Below are positions 24,415-31,564 of a stretch of 32,975 nt of DNA, one piece after another. The DNA lies in contig NZ_FLSP01000092.1 of the NCBI RefSeq assembly GCF_900091315.1, forward strand, positions 1 to 32,975, written 5' to 3'. The stretch's first letter is position 1, and every line of letters begins with the position of its first letter. The DNA is from Streptomyces sp. DI166. Lineage in GTDB: Bacteria > Actinomycetota > Actinomycetes > Streptomycetales > Streptomycetaceae. Position numbers and translations under genes: made by a program. A model generated the notes under the pieces. That model was not told the DNA's origin, searched no databases, and worked only from the letters and a program-made list of their open reading frames with translations.

Positions 24415-25244
24415 TCAGTCGTACGTCAGATCAGACGCTGAGAAGAGGCACGACGTTGCGTCCGGACCGACACCGATCTGCTGGGGCTCGGCACCGGTGT
24501 TGTTGCCCTGGAAGCGGACGCAGGTCTTGATCTTCTTGCCGCTGTCGCCGTGGATGCGGACCTTGCGCAGCGCGGCGGTGTCCCCGTAGTTGGAGTTGAC
24601 GCCGACGATCGAGTTCATCGGAGCGGTGACATCCACGTCGTTGATGATGATCGTGCGCTCGTACTGCGTGGAGCAGTTGCCGCAGGAGCGCACCAGCTTG
24701 CCCGAGTTCGCCACCTGGAACTTGCTCACGACCAGCTTGCCCGCGCCGTTGAACTGCAGGACCTTGTCCTCCGCGTTCTTCGCGCCGCCGCCGTAGACCG
24801 TGTACACCGACGAGGCGGACTTGCCCTTGAAGGTGGCCGCGTCCTCGCCGACGTCCAGCCACCACACGTTCTGCAGCGTGCACGAGCCCGAGCAGTGCAC
24901 GCCTCGGCGGCCGGGGTGCCGATGATCACGTTCTTCAGGACCGCGCCGTCGGCCAGCTTGAACACCGGGTCCTGGCCCTCGTCCTGGCTGTCGCCGCCGA
25001 GCGCGCCAGTGCCGTAGAACTTCTTGTAGCCGCTGTCGAAGGTGCCCGAGACATTGATCGTGCTGCTCACGGCCTGGCTGCCCTTGGCGGTGGGCCAGGA
25101 GGAGGCGGCGCCCGCGGAGGACAGCATCGTCGTGGTGACGATCGCCGCGCCGGTGAGACCGAGCGCCGAGGCCCCGGCGATCACGGCCCGCCGCCGGGTG
25201 GTCCCGCGGCGGTGGCGGACGCGCTGTTCGGCTGGTGCAGTCAT
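24415..25244 (-). pseudogene. Pectate lyase, polysaccharide lyase family 3, frameshifted
   Basis: Both parts of a secreted PL3 lyase are present in different frames. The first frame gives a twin-arginine-like signal (TTRRRAVIAGASALGL) and the lyase start (GTFDSGYKKFYGTGALGGDSQ, ending VIIGTPAA). The second continues with HCSGSCTLQNVWWLDVGEDA, RSCGNCSTQYER and the end SASDLTYD. The family expects ADGVHC at the join; the minus strand reads GCCGAGGCGTGCAC, one base short, with the missing base between 24903 and 24904. Product would be a Ca2+-dependent pectate lyase. The ATG at 25244 is preferred: AAGGA is six bases upstream. A TnpB element abuts the start codon, so the original promoter is lost. 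A sequencing error at the frameshift cannot be excluded. Confidence 0.85.
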
Positions 25245-26575
25245 GCCCATTCCTTGCTTGACATCCTCCCCCTCTTAAAGAGGGGGATTCCAACCCAGGT
25301 GGGCTGAGGTTCACGGACGTTCGACCGCTGTGTGGGCGGTGTCGTCCCTCCGGCACCGGCTGTCCGCCGGGGGCGGGGAATCCCGCCCTGTCCTGCCGCG
25401 ACGTTGGTTGCTGCATTGGTGTCCGCGTTGCAGGTGAAGCCGCAGGAGGAACAGACGAACTCGGCTTGGCTCTTGCGCGAGTTCTTGTCGATCCATCCGC
25501 AGGCGCTGCACCGCAGGCTGGTGTACGGGGCTGGTACGTCTTCGACCCGGCCGGGTGCTTTGTGCTCGGCGCGCTGCCGCAGCAGGCCCCAGCCCTGGGC
25601 GAGGATGGCCCGGTTGAGGCCGGACTTCTGCGCCACGTTCTTGCCGGGCTGCTCGACGGTTCCCTTCGCCGAGCGGGTCATGTTCTTGATGTTCAGCTTC
25701 TCGAAGCGGATCAGGTCGTAGGTGCGGGCGAGCATGGTGCTGGTCTTCTCGCACCAGTCCTTACGCCGGTCTGCTTCGCGGGCCTTGAGCCGGGCGACCT
25801 TGGCGTACTCGGCCGCTTTCTCGGGACTGCTCTTCTTCGCCCGCGCCGCGCGCCGCTCGTGCTTGCGGATCTGGGCGCGCTCGCGGGTGGTGAGCTGCGG
25901 GCAGTTGAGGGTGCGGCCGTCCGACAGTGCAGCGGTGATCTTGATGCCCCGGTCGATACCGATGACCTCGCCCGTGCCGGGCGCGGGGGTCGGCTCGGGG
26001 GTGACGGCGAAGGCGATGTGCCACTGGCCGTTACGGAAGGTGACGCGGAACGTTTTCGCGTCGGGCAGCACCGCGCTCTTGCCCTTGGCGCTGAGGCGGA
26101 AACGGACCCAGCCGCAGCCGGGCACCTTCACCTGCGCCCACCTGCGGTTGAGCTTCTGCATGACGACGGACCGGCTCATGACCTGCTTGCCGGTCTTCGC
26201 GTTCAGCTTCGGCGTACCGTCCTCGTTGCACTCGGGTACACGGTCGGTGCCGATGACGCGAAAGCCCTCGTGACGGAACTTCTTGCGCCAGGTCGGCTCA
26301 CCGAACCCCGAGGTGAAGCGGGCGTTCTTGGCCTTGGCGAAGTCCTTGAGCGCCTGCTGCTGCACGTCCGCGTTCCCGGCACCCAGCCACTCGTTCTCAC
26401 GCCGGGCCTCGGTGAGCTGGCGGCACTGTTCCGCGAAACCGGGGGCGGACTTGCGCCACCGGCGCCAGTGTGAGTGCTGTTCGACGGCGAGGTTCCACAC
26501 GTACCGGGCGTGCGCGCAGTGCAAGAGCATCTGCTCTTCCTGCTCGCGCGTCGGGTACATCCGGAATCTCGACAT
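25241..26575 (-). CDS. tnpB: TnpB RNA-guided nuclease (IS605 OrfB family)
   Basis: A 444-aa TnpB. The N-terminal helix-turn-helix (FRMYPTREQEEQMLLHCAHA) and WED-like region are followed by a split RuvC nuclease: Asp208 in GIDRGIK, Glu292 in RFEKLNIKNM and Asp385 in CNADTNAATN. A zinc ribbon is formed by Cys356, Cys359, Cys375 and Cys378. All catalytic residues are intact, so it may be active. TnpB proteins use an omega-RNA from the element end to cut DNA next to a short motif. The last codons read through the element end into host DNA and stop at a TGA overlapping the PL3 ATG. No ribosome-binding site is evident; TAGAGT lies six bases before the ATG, compatible with a leaderless transcript. 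Confidence 0.92.
   Translation of the reverse strand: MSRFRMYPTREQEEQMLLHCAHARYVWNLAVEQHSHWRRWRKSAPGFAEQCRQLTEARRENEWLGAGNADVQQQALKDFAKAKNARFTSGFGEPTWRKKFRHEGFRVIGTDRVPECNEDGTPKLNAKTGKQVMSRSVVMQKLNRRWAQVKVPGCGWVRFRLSAKGKSAVLPDAKTFRVTFRNGQWHIAFAVTPEPTPAPGTGEVIGIDRGIKITAALSDGRTLNCPQLTTRERAQIRKHERRAARAKKSSPEKAAEYAKVARLKAREADRRKDWCEKTSTMLARTYDLIRFEKLNIKNMTRSAKGTVEQPGKNVAQKSGLNRAILAQGWGLLRQRAEHKAPGRVEDVPAPYTSLRCSACGWIDKNSRKSQAEFVCSSCGFTCNADTNAATNVAAGQGGIPRPRRTAGAGGTTPPTQRSNVREPQPTWVGIPLFKRGRMSSKEWA
25268..25286 (-). repeat. Terminal hairpin of the tnpB element
   Basis: CCCCCTCTT and AAGAGGGGG pair around a single central base, inside the last codons of tnpB and just before the outward GAGGATGTCAA. 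It is the expected structured end of the omega-RNA scaffold, immediately before the guide. Confidence 0.7.
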
Positions 26576-26611
26576 GGCCCCACTCTAGGGCCAGAATTGA
26601 TGCATGATCAA
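26575..26611. promoter_or_regulatory. Shared control region between tnpB and RHH gene
   Basis: Only 28 bp separate the two divergent start codons. They hold GGCCC-CACTCTA-GGGCC (26575-26592) and TTGAT-GCATG-ATCAA (26597-26611), the latter covering the RHH start codon. Such palindromes suit binding by the RHH protein to control both genes. Confidence 0.45.
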
Positions 26612-26807
26612 GCTGAACCTTCGACTTCCTGACGACCTGTACGACGCTGCCAAGGCACGCGCCGCCGCTGATGACCGCTCCCTGAACTCCTGGCTGGTCG
26701 CCGTAGTGCGACGCGCAGTCGAATCCTCCGAGACACCGAATCGCCCTGACGGCGATTCGGCTACCCCTGCCCCGCTACGCGGGAGCGGGCATTCACCCCG
26801 GCCCTGA
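26604..26807 (+). CDS. Ribbon-helix-helix (Arc/HicB-like) protein of the tnpB element
   Basis: A 67-aa protein. The first 45 residues form a ribbon-helix-helix DNA-binding domain: strand MIKLNLRLP, helix DDLYDAAKARAAADD, then SLNSWLVAVVRRAVE, like the Arc family and the antitoxin half of HicB. The tail (from SSETPNRPDG) is Pro/Gly-rich and is encoded over a hairpin of the element end, so it is probably not structured. There is no toxin gene partner. It is divergent from tnpB with 28 bp between the starts, suggesting that it regulates tnpB or the element. No clear ribosome-binding site is seen. Confidence 0.75.
   Translation: MIKLNLRLPDDLYDAAKARAAADDRSLNSWLVAVVRRAVESSETPNRPDGDSATPAPLRGSGHSPRP
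26736..26760. repeat. 10-bp stem hairpin at the RHH-side end of the element
   Basis: CCGAATCGCC (26736-26745) and GGCGATTCGG (26751-26760) pair perfectly around CTGAC inside the 3' part of the RHH gene. It may be a subterminal recognition hairpin of the element or a terminator. Another hairpin, CCCGG/CCGGG, lies at 26797-26816. Confidence 0.55.
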
Positions 26808-26912
26808 AGGACCGGGCCCTGCCCGGAGACAAGGTGGGGAGGTGTTCCTTGCACTGCCTGGTTGCCGCAGGCGCGAAATGGGTTGCCGCGTTCCGGGAAA
26901 TTTCTCAGCCGG

Positions 26913-27767
26913 TCACGAGCCGCCACCGGAGTCGTCGTCCTCGTGCCGGGCGAAGTCGCCCGCCACGGACAGCACTTCGTCACCGGCGCGGGCGGTCGCC
27001 GTGTACCCGTCGGCCCCCGCGTCCCGGCCGCCGCGCTCGTGGTCGTACTGCCCCGCGAACACCCACTCGCCCGCCGGGACCGTACGGCCCTTCTTCAGGG
27101 TCCAGGTGTAGACGAGGAAGCCGTCCCGCTCGCCGACCGACAGCTCGAAGTCGTCCTCGGGCAGTGAGCGCCAGGCGCCGGTGGAGGTCACCCCGCCGGT
27201 CTGCGCCACCTTCAGCTCGACGGTCAGCCCGGTCAGCTTCTCGTCGGTCTTCAGGGTGACATTGCTCTGCGCCCAGAACTCGTTGCTGTGCGGGTCGACC
27301 GAGCCGTCCGACCACAGGGGGCCGTCCTCCTCGCCCGCGGCCGGCGGCCTCGCGGTCTGCGTCGGCGGCGCCGTGGTGGCGGGCGGGCTCGGTTTGCCGG
27401 ACTCCTTCGAGGGCGCCCGCGTCGGATCGGGCGTGGGGTCCGGCGGGAGGGGGGCGCGGCTGGTGGCGTCCGGGGACGGGGTGGGCGTGGGGGAGGTGGC
27501 CACGGTCTGCTGCGGGGGGTCCTCCTTCACCGCCGAGGCCACCGCGTAGCCACCCACCGCGAGGACTCCGGCGACCGCCGCCGTGGCCCCGGCCACCCGC
27601 AGCCAGCCGAGCGCCGGGGGCCTGGTCGCGCGGTGGTCGGGGCGGGCCTCCTCGGACATACCGCGCTCGATCCGGGCCAGCATCCGCTCGCGGTCCGGCT
27701 CGTGCGCCGCGGCCGCCTCCCGCAGCCGGGCGCGCAGTTCGTCGTGCACGTCCCGCCGCATCGTCAT
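26913..27767 (-). CDS. Single-span membrane protein coupled to a sigma factor gene
   Basis: A 284-aa protein: an acidic/basic cytoplasmic N-terminus (residues 1-50, HDELRARLREAAAAHEPDRERML), one membrane span (about 56-80, VAGATAAVAGVLAVGGYAVASAV), a long Pro/Thr/Ser-rich linker to about residue 150, and a folded extracytoplasmic domain with GGVTSTGAWRSLP and GRTVPAGEWVFAGQYDH that resembles a beta-sandwich. It has no His-Cys-Cys zinc anti-sigma motif. Its ATG overlaps the stop of the SigE-family sigma gene (ATGA). By position and topology it may be a regulator or sensor partner of that sigma factor, but no anti-sigma domain is recognised, so this is inference. Confidence 0.85.
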   Translation of the reverse strand: MTMRRDVHDELRARLREAAAAHEPDRERMLARIERGMSEEARPDHRATRPPALGWLRVAGATAAVAGVLAVGGYAVASAVKEDPPQQTVATSPTPTPSPDATSRAPLPPDPTPDPTRAPSKESGKPSPPATTAPPTQTARPPAAGEEDGPLWSDGSVDPHSNEFWAQSNVTLKTDEKLTGLTVELKVAQTGGVTSTGAWRSLPEDDFELSVGERDGFLVYTWTLKKGRTVPAGEWVFAGQYDHERGGRDAGADGYTATARAGDEVLSVAGDFARHEDDDSGGGS

Positions 27768-28330
27768 CGGTCCCTTCCCGCGGTGTCGCCGGAGCGAGCC
27801 ATCGCCGCCTGCATCCTGAGCGGTGCGGCCTGCGGGCCGAGCAGTCGCTGCAGTTCCGCCATTCCCTTCGAGGTCTGGCTCTTCACCGTACCCACCGAGA
27901 CACCGAGGGCCAGCGCGGTGTCCTTCTCGGAGAGGTCGAAGGCGTGCCGCAGCACCACACAGGCCCGTTTGCGGAACGGCAGTCTACGCAGCGCCTCCTG
28001 CACATCGACGACGCCCGCGACATCGGGGTTCTCGGTCCGCTCCTCGCGGTGCGACCAGAACAGGGCGATCCGGCGCCGCTCGCGCACCGCGCTGCGGATC
28101 CGGGTGCGGGCCAGGTTGGCGACCACGCCGCGGGCGTAGGCGACGGGATGGTCGGCCGCGCGGACCCGGTCCCAGCGGTGCCACAGCGCCAGCAGGGCGT
28201 CCGCCGCCAGATCGTCGGCGGCGTCCGCCTCGCCGGTCAACAGGTGTGCCAGGCGGGAGAGTTCGGCGAAGTGCCGTTCGAAGAAGGCATGGAACTCCGC
28301 GGAGGCTGCGTCGTCGACGACTGTGCCCAC
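27764..28330 (-). CDS. SigE-family ECF RNA polymerase sigma factor
   Basis: A 188-aa ECF sigma factor. Region 2 spans about residues 12-80 (FERHFAELSRLAHLLTG, ALLALWHRWDRV, NLARTRIRSAVRERRR) and region 4 spans about 110-165 (ALRRLPFRKRACVVLRH, LGVSVGTVKSQTSKGMAELQ). These fit the actinobacterial 'SigE family' group. It would direct RNA polymerase to a special promoter set in response to an unknown signal. GTG start at 28330 with AGGAG nine bases upstream. It is co-translated with the membrane protein gene. An inverted repeat CGTAC-N7-GTACG (28437-28453) lies in its upstream region. Confidence 0.9.
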   Translation of the reverse strand: MGTVVDDAASAEFHAFFERHFAELSRLAHLLTGEADAADDLAADALLALWHRWDRVRAADHPVAYARGVVANLARTRIRSAVRERRRIALFWSHREERTENPDVAGVVDVQEALRRLPFRKRACVVLRHAFDLSEKDTALALGVSVGTVKSQTSKGMAELQRLLGPQAAPLRMQAAMARSGDTAGRDR

Positions 28331-28436
28331 GGGCGACTACTCCTGCCTGTGAGTCGGTGCCAAGGACCGGCGTGTGGAGGACCTGTGGCCGTCCGGCGAT
28401 CTTCCGGTCGAGATTGCGGAAGCGTAGCAGTAAGCG

Positions 28437-28453
28437 CGTACTTCATTCGTACG
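28437..28453. promoter_or_regulatory. Inverted repeat upstream of the sigma gene
   Basis: CGTAC (28437-28441) and GTACG (28449-28453) flank TTCATTC, about 107 bp upstream of the sigma factor start. It may be an operator for the sigma gene; evidence is the symmetry and position only. Confidence 0.3.
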
Positions 28454-28519
28454 GGGCTTCGAACGGTGGCTGGTTCGGCCTTGCTTGAACTGCGCTGATT
28501 CCGTAACACGGGGAAAACC

Positions 28520-28532
28520 TGAACTCGGTTCA
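28520..28532. promoter_or_regulatory. Inverted repeat upstream of the NCS2 permease gene
   Basis: TGAAC-TCG-GTTCA (28520-28532) lies 60 bp before the permease ATG, close to a weak promoter-like pair TTGCTT/TAACAC. It may bind a regulator of purine transport. Confidence 0.35.
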
Positions 28533-28592
28533 ACAGGGGAACAATCCAGCCAGCATCCGCGCACCGATCATTCCGCTACGGGAGCCACAGCC

Positions 28593-30044
28593 ATGTCCGA
28601 GAGCCAGCAGACCGCCGACAAGCCAAGTGGTCCAACCCCGGCCACCAGCAGCCTCGACCGCTTCTTCAGGATCTCCGAACGAGGGTCCACCTACGGCCGT
28701 GAGATACGCGGTGGCTTCGCCACGTTCTTCACCATGGCCTACATCCTTGTCCTGAACCCCATCATCCTGGGCAGCGCCAAGGACAAGTTCGGCGACACCC
28801 TCGACCCGGTCCAACTCACCACCGTCACCGCCCTGGTGGCCGCGGTGATGACGGTCATCATGGGCGTCGGCGGCAACCTGCCGCTGGCGCTCGCGGCCGG
28901 CCTCGGCATCAACGCCGTCGTCGCCTTCCAGATCGCCCCGCTGATGAGCTGGGACGACGCGATGGGCCTGGTCGTCCTCGAAGGACTGCTGATCTGCGTC
29001 CTGGTCGTCACCGGGCTGCGCGAGGCCGTCATGCACGCCATCCCGCAGCAGCTCAAGCAGGCGATCAGCGTCGGCATCGGTCTTTTCATCGCCTTCATCG
29101 GCTTCGTCGACGCCGGTTTCGTCACCCGTATCCCGGACGCGGCCAACACCACGGTCCCGGTGCAGCTCGGCGGCACCGGAAGCCTCTCGGGCTGGCCGAT
29201 CCTGGTGTTCTGCCTCGGAGTTCTGCTGACCATCGGGCTGCTCGCCCGCAAGGTCAAGGGCGCCATCCTGATCAGCATCGTCGTGATGACCGCCGTCGCC
29301 CTCGTCATCAACGCGATCGCCGACATCAAGAGCTGGGGCCTGACCACACCGGAGTGGCCCGACAAGCTCGTCGACACCCCCGACTTCGGACTGCTCGGCG
29401 AGTTCAGCCTGTTCGGCGCGTTCGGCGAGACCACCGTCATCACCGTCGTGCTGCTCGTCTTCACCCTGGTGCTCTCCGACTTCTTCGACACCATGGGCAC
29501 GGTCGTCGGCGTCAGCGCCGAGGCCGGACTCCTGGACGAGCAGGGCAAGGTCCCGCACCTGGGCCGGGTGCTGCTCATCGACGGCGCCGCGGCCGTCGCG
29601 GGCGGCGCCGCCTCCTCGTCCTCGGCGACCTCCTACATCGAGTCGGCGGCCGGTGTCGGCGAGGGCGCCCGCACCGGCTTCGCAAACCTCGTCACCGGCG
29701 GCCTGTTCGCCCTCGCGCTGTTCTTCACCCCGCTGCTCACCATCGTCCCGCTGCAGGCCGCCGCGCCCGCCCTGGTCGCCGTCGGCTTCCTGATGATGAC
29801 CCAGGTCAGGCACATCGACTGGGACAAGTACGAGATCGCCATCCCGGCCTTCCTGACCATCGCCGTGATGCCGTTCACGTACTCCATCACCAACGGCATC
29901 GGCGCGGGCTTCGTCGCCTACGTGCTGATCAAGACGGTGCTGGGCAAGGCGAAGGAGGTCCACTGGCTGCTGTGGGGGACCTCGGCCCTGTTCCTGGTCT
30001 ACTTCGCCATCGACCCGATCGAGCAGCTCCTCGGCGTCAAGTAG
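28593..30044 (+). CDS. NCS2-family purine permease (AzgA type)
   Basis: A 483-aa membrane transporter with about 12-14 hydrophobic spans. TMAYILVLNPIILG near the N-terminus, GLGINAVVAF, and DFFDTMGTVVGVSAEAGLLD in the middle are characteristic of the AzgA-like branch of the nucleobase/cation symporter-2 family, which imports adenine, guanine and hypoxanthine by proton symport. The ATG at 28593 has GGAG eight bases upstream; longer in-frame starts lie in the regulatory region and are unlikely. It is a stand-alone gene, convergent with the penicillin-binding protein gene, and separated from it by 16 bp. Confidence 0.9.
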   Translation: MSESQQTADKPSGPTPATSSLDRFFRISERGSTYGREIRGGFATFFTMAYILVLNPIILGSAKDKFGDTLDPVQLTTVTALVAAVMTVIMGVGGNLPLALAAGLGINAVVAFQIAPLMSWDDAMGLVVLEGLLICVLVVTGLREAVMHAIPQQLKQAISVGIGLFIAFIGFVDAGFVTRIPDAANTTVPVQLGGTGSLSGWPILVFCLGVLLTIGLLARKVKGAILISIVVMTAVALVINAIADIKSWGLTTPEWPDKLVDTPDFGLLGEFSLFGAFGETTVITVVLLVFTLVLSDFFDTMGTVVGVSAEAGLLDEQGKVPHLGRVLLIDGAAAVAGGAASSSSATSYIESAAGVGEGARTGFANLVTGGLFALALFFTPLLTIVPLQAAAPALVAVGFLMMTQVRHIDWDKYEIAIPAFLTIAVMPFTYSITNGIGAGFVAYVLIKTVLGKAKEVHWLLWGTSALFLVYFAIDPIEQLLGVK

Positions 30045-30052
30045 CCCGCGGG

Positions 30053-30079
30053 GGCGGCCCTCACCTGTCGAGGGCCGCC
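30053..30079. terminator. Terminator hairpin shared by two convergent genes
   Basis: GGCGGCCCTC (30053-30062) and GAGGGCCGCC (30070-30079) form a perfect 10-bp stem around ACCTGTC. The hairpin includes the stop codon and last codons of the penicillin-binding protein gene and lies just after the NCS2 stop. Confidence 0.7.
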
Positions 30080-31512
30080 TCCATCATCGCCTTCGCCACC
30101 GGCGCCGCCAGCCCGTTGCCGCTGACCTCGGAGCGGGCCGCGCCGGACTCCTCCACGATCACCGCGACGGCGACCTCCTGGTCCCCGGACTTGGCGTAGG
30201 AGGTGAACCAGGCGTACGGCGTCTTGCTGTTGTTCTCGCCGTGCTGGGCCGTACCCGTCTTGCCGCCGACCGTCGCGCCGTCGATCCGCGCGTTGGTGCC
30301 GGTGCCCTCGGAGACCACCGTCTCCATCGCCGAGCGCAGCTCCTCGGCCGTGGACTCGCTGACGATCCGCTCGCTGTCCGCGTCCTCGTCGTAGTCCCGC
30401 AGCACATCGCCGCCGCCGTCGGTCACCTGGGACACCATGTGCGGCGAAACCAGCTCACCGCCGTTGGCGATCGCCGCCGACACCATCGCCATCTGAAGCG
30501 GCGTCGCCGTCACGTCGAACTGCCCGATCCCGGTCAGCGCGGTCTGCGCGTCGTCCATGCCGGACGGGTACACGCTGGCGTACGCGCGCACCGGCACGTC
30601 CTGCTCCTCGTCGTTGAAGCCGAACTTCTCGGCCATCGCCTTCACCTTGTCCTGGCCCAGGTCGTAGGCCATCTTCGCGAAGACGTTGTTGCACGAGTAC
30701 TGCAGCGCCACCCGGATCGAGGCGTTCTCGCAGGGCGCCGACGCGTTCTCGTTCTTCAGCACCGTCCGCGTGCCCGGCAGGGTGTACGGGTCGGGGCTGT
30801 CGGTCTTCTCGTCCACCGAGCCGTACAGCCCGTCCTCCAGCGCCGCCGCGGCGACGACCAGCTTGAACGTGGAGCCCGGCGCCACCGGCTGCCGCAGCGC
30901 GCGGTTGGTGAGCGGCTTGTCGGGGTCGTCGTTGAGCTTCTTCCAGGCGGCCCCTGCCGTGTTGGCGTCGGTCAGCGAGGACGGGTCGTACGACGGGGTC
31001 GAGGCGACCGCCAGGATCTTCCCGGTCCTCGGGTCGATGGCGACGGCGGCGCCCTTCTTGTCGCCGAGCGCCTTGTACGCCGCCTTCTGCACGGCCGGGT
31101 CGATCGTGGTGATCACATTGCCCGGGTCGGCCCGCTTGTCGGTCACCGTGTCCAGCACGGTCTTCAGCCGGGAGTCCGTGCCGTTGAGGAGGTCCCGGTA
31201 GATGCCCTCCAGCTGGGTCGGCGCGTACGCCTGCGAGGCGTAGCCCGTCACCGCCGCGTACAGCTCGCCGTCGGTGTAGGTGCGCTTGAAGGCGAGATCG
31301 CTGCCCTTCGTCCGTGCCGAGCCGGTGATCGCCTCACCGGCCACGACGATGTTCCCCAGCGGTGCCGCGTACGTCTCGATCGCGTTCCGCCGGTTGTCGT
31401 TGTCGTCCGCCAGCGCCCCGGCTTCGTAGAACTGCACCCAGGTGGCCCTGACCAGCAGGGCCAGCACCATGAGCAGCGTGAAGACGGAAGCGCGCCTGAT
31501 CGTCTTGTTCAT
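30061..31512 (-). CDS. Class B penicillin-binding protein (PBP2/FtsI-type transpeptidase)
   Basis: A 483-aa membrane-anchored transpeptidase. One N-terminal span (VFTLLMVLALLVRATWVQF), a dimerisation-type region (LGNIVVAGEAITGS) and the penicillin-binding domain with all three motifs: S214-T-F-K217, S273-C-N275 and K418-T-G. It crosslinks peptidoglycan on the outer face of the membrane. Size and motifs match the PbpA-type class B PBPs that are usually next to an RodA/FtsW gene; here no such partner is visible. A convincing ribosome-binding site is absent before the ATG at 31512. The downstream terminator overlaps its 3' end. Confidence 0.92.
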   Translation of the reverse strand: MNKTIRRASVFTLLMVLALLVRATWVQFYEAGALADDNDNRRNAIETYAAPLGNIVVAGEAITGSARTKGSDLAFKRTYTDGELYAAVTGYASQAYAPTQLEGIYRDLLNGTDSRLKTVLDTVTDKRADPGNVITTIDPAVQKAAYKALGDKKGAAVAIDPRTGKILAVASTPSYDPSSLTDANTAGAAWKKLNDDPDKPLTNRALRQPVAPGSTFKLVVAAAALEDGLYGSVDEKTDSPDPYTLPGTRTVLKNENASAPCENASIRVALQYSCNNVFAKMAYDLGQDKVKAMAEKFGFNDEEQDVPVRAYASVYPSGMDDAQTALTGIGQFDVTATPLQMAMVSAAIANGGELVSPHMVSQVTDGGGDVLRDYDEDADSERIVSESTAEELRSAMETVVSEGTGTNARIDGATVGGKTGTAQHGENNSKTPYAWFTSYAKSGDQEVAVAVIVEESGAARSEVSGNGLAAPVAKAMMEAALDR

Positions 31513-31564
31513 CCCATGGGAGGGACGGAGGGCGGGGGTGAAACGTTCCGCTTGTGCGGCTTTC

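Larger units (their letters stand above)
25255..26845. mobile_element. IS605-like tnpB element with divergent RHH gene
   Basis: The element contains tnpB (minus) and a ribbon-helix-helix gene (plus), and no TnpA-type transposase. Its tnpB-side end has a hairpin of CCCCCTCTT/AAGAGGGGG (25268-25286) followed, reading outward, by GAGGATGTCAA. The RHH-side end has hairpins (26736-26760, 26797-26816) and then GGGGAGGTGT reading outward, similar to the other end. TTCCTTGC occurs just outside or at both ends (25250-25257 and 26845-26852). Exact boundaries are estimates. It abuts the PL3 pectate lyase start codon. Confidence 0.7.

Noticed and set aside
26736..26760. CRISPR-like repeat
   Set aside because: It is a single hairpin without repeated units or spacers; no CRISPR array or Cas genes are present.
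28485..28592. Riboswitch for purines ahead of the NCS2 permease
   Set aside because: No purine-riboswitch core or matching helices were seen; only a short inverted repeat is visible.
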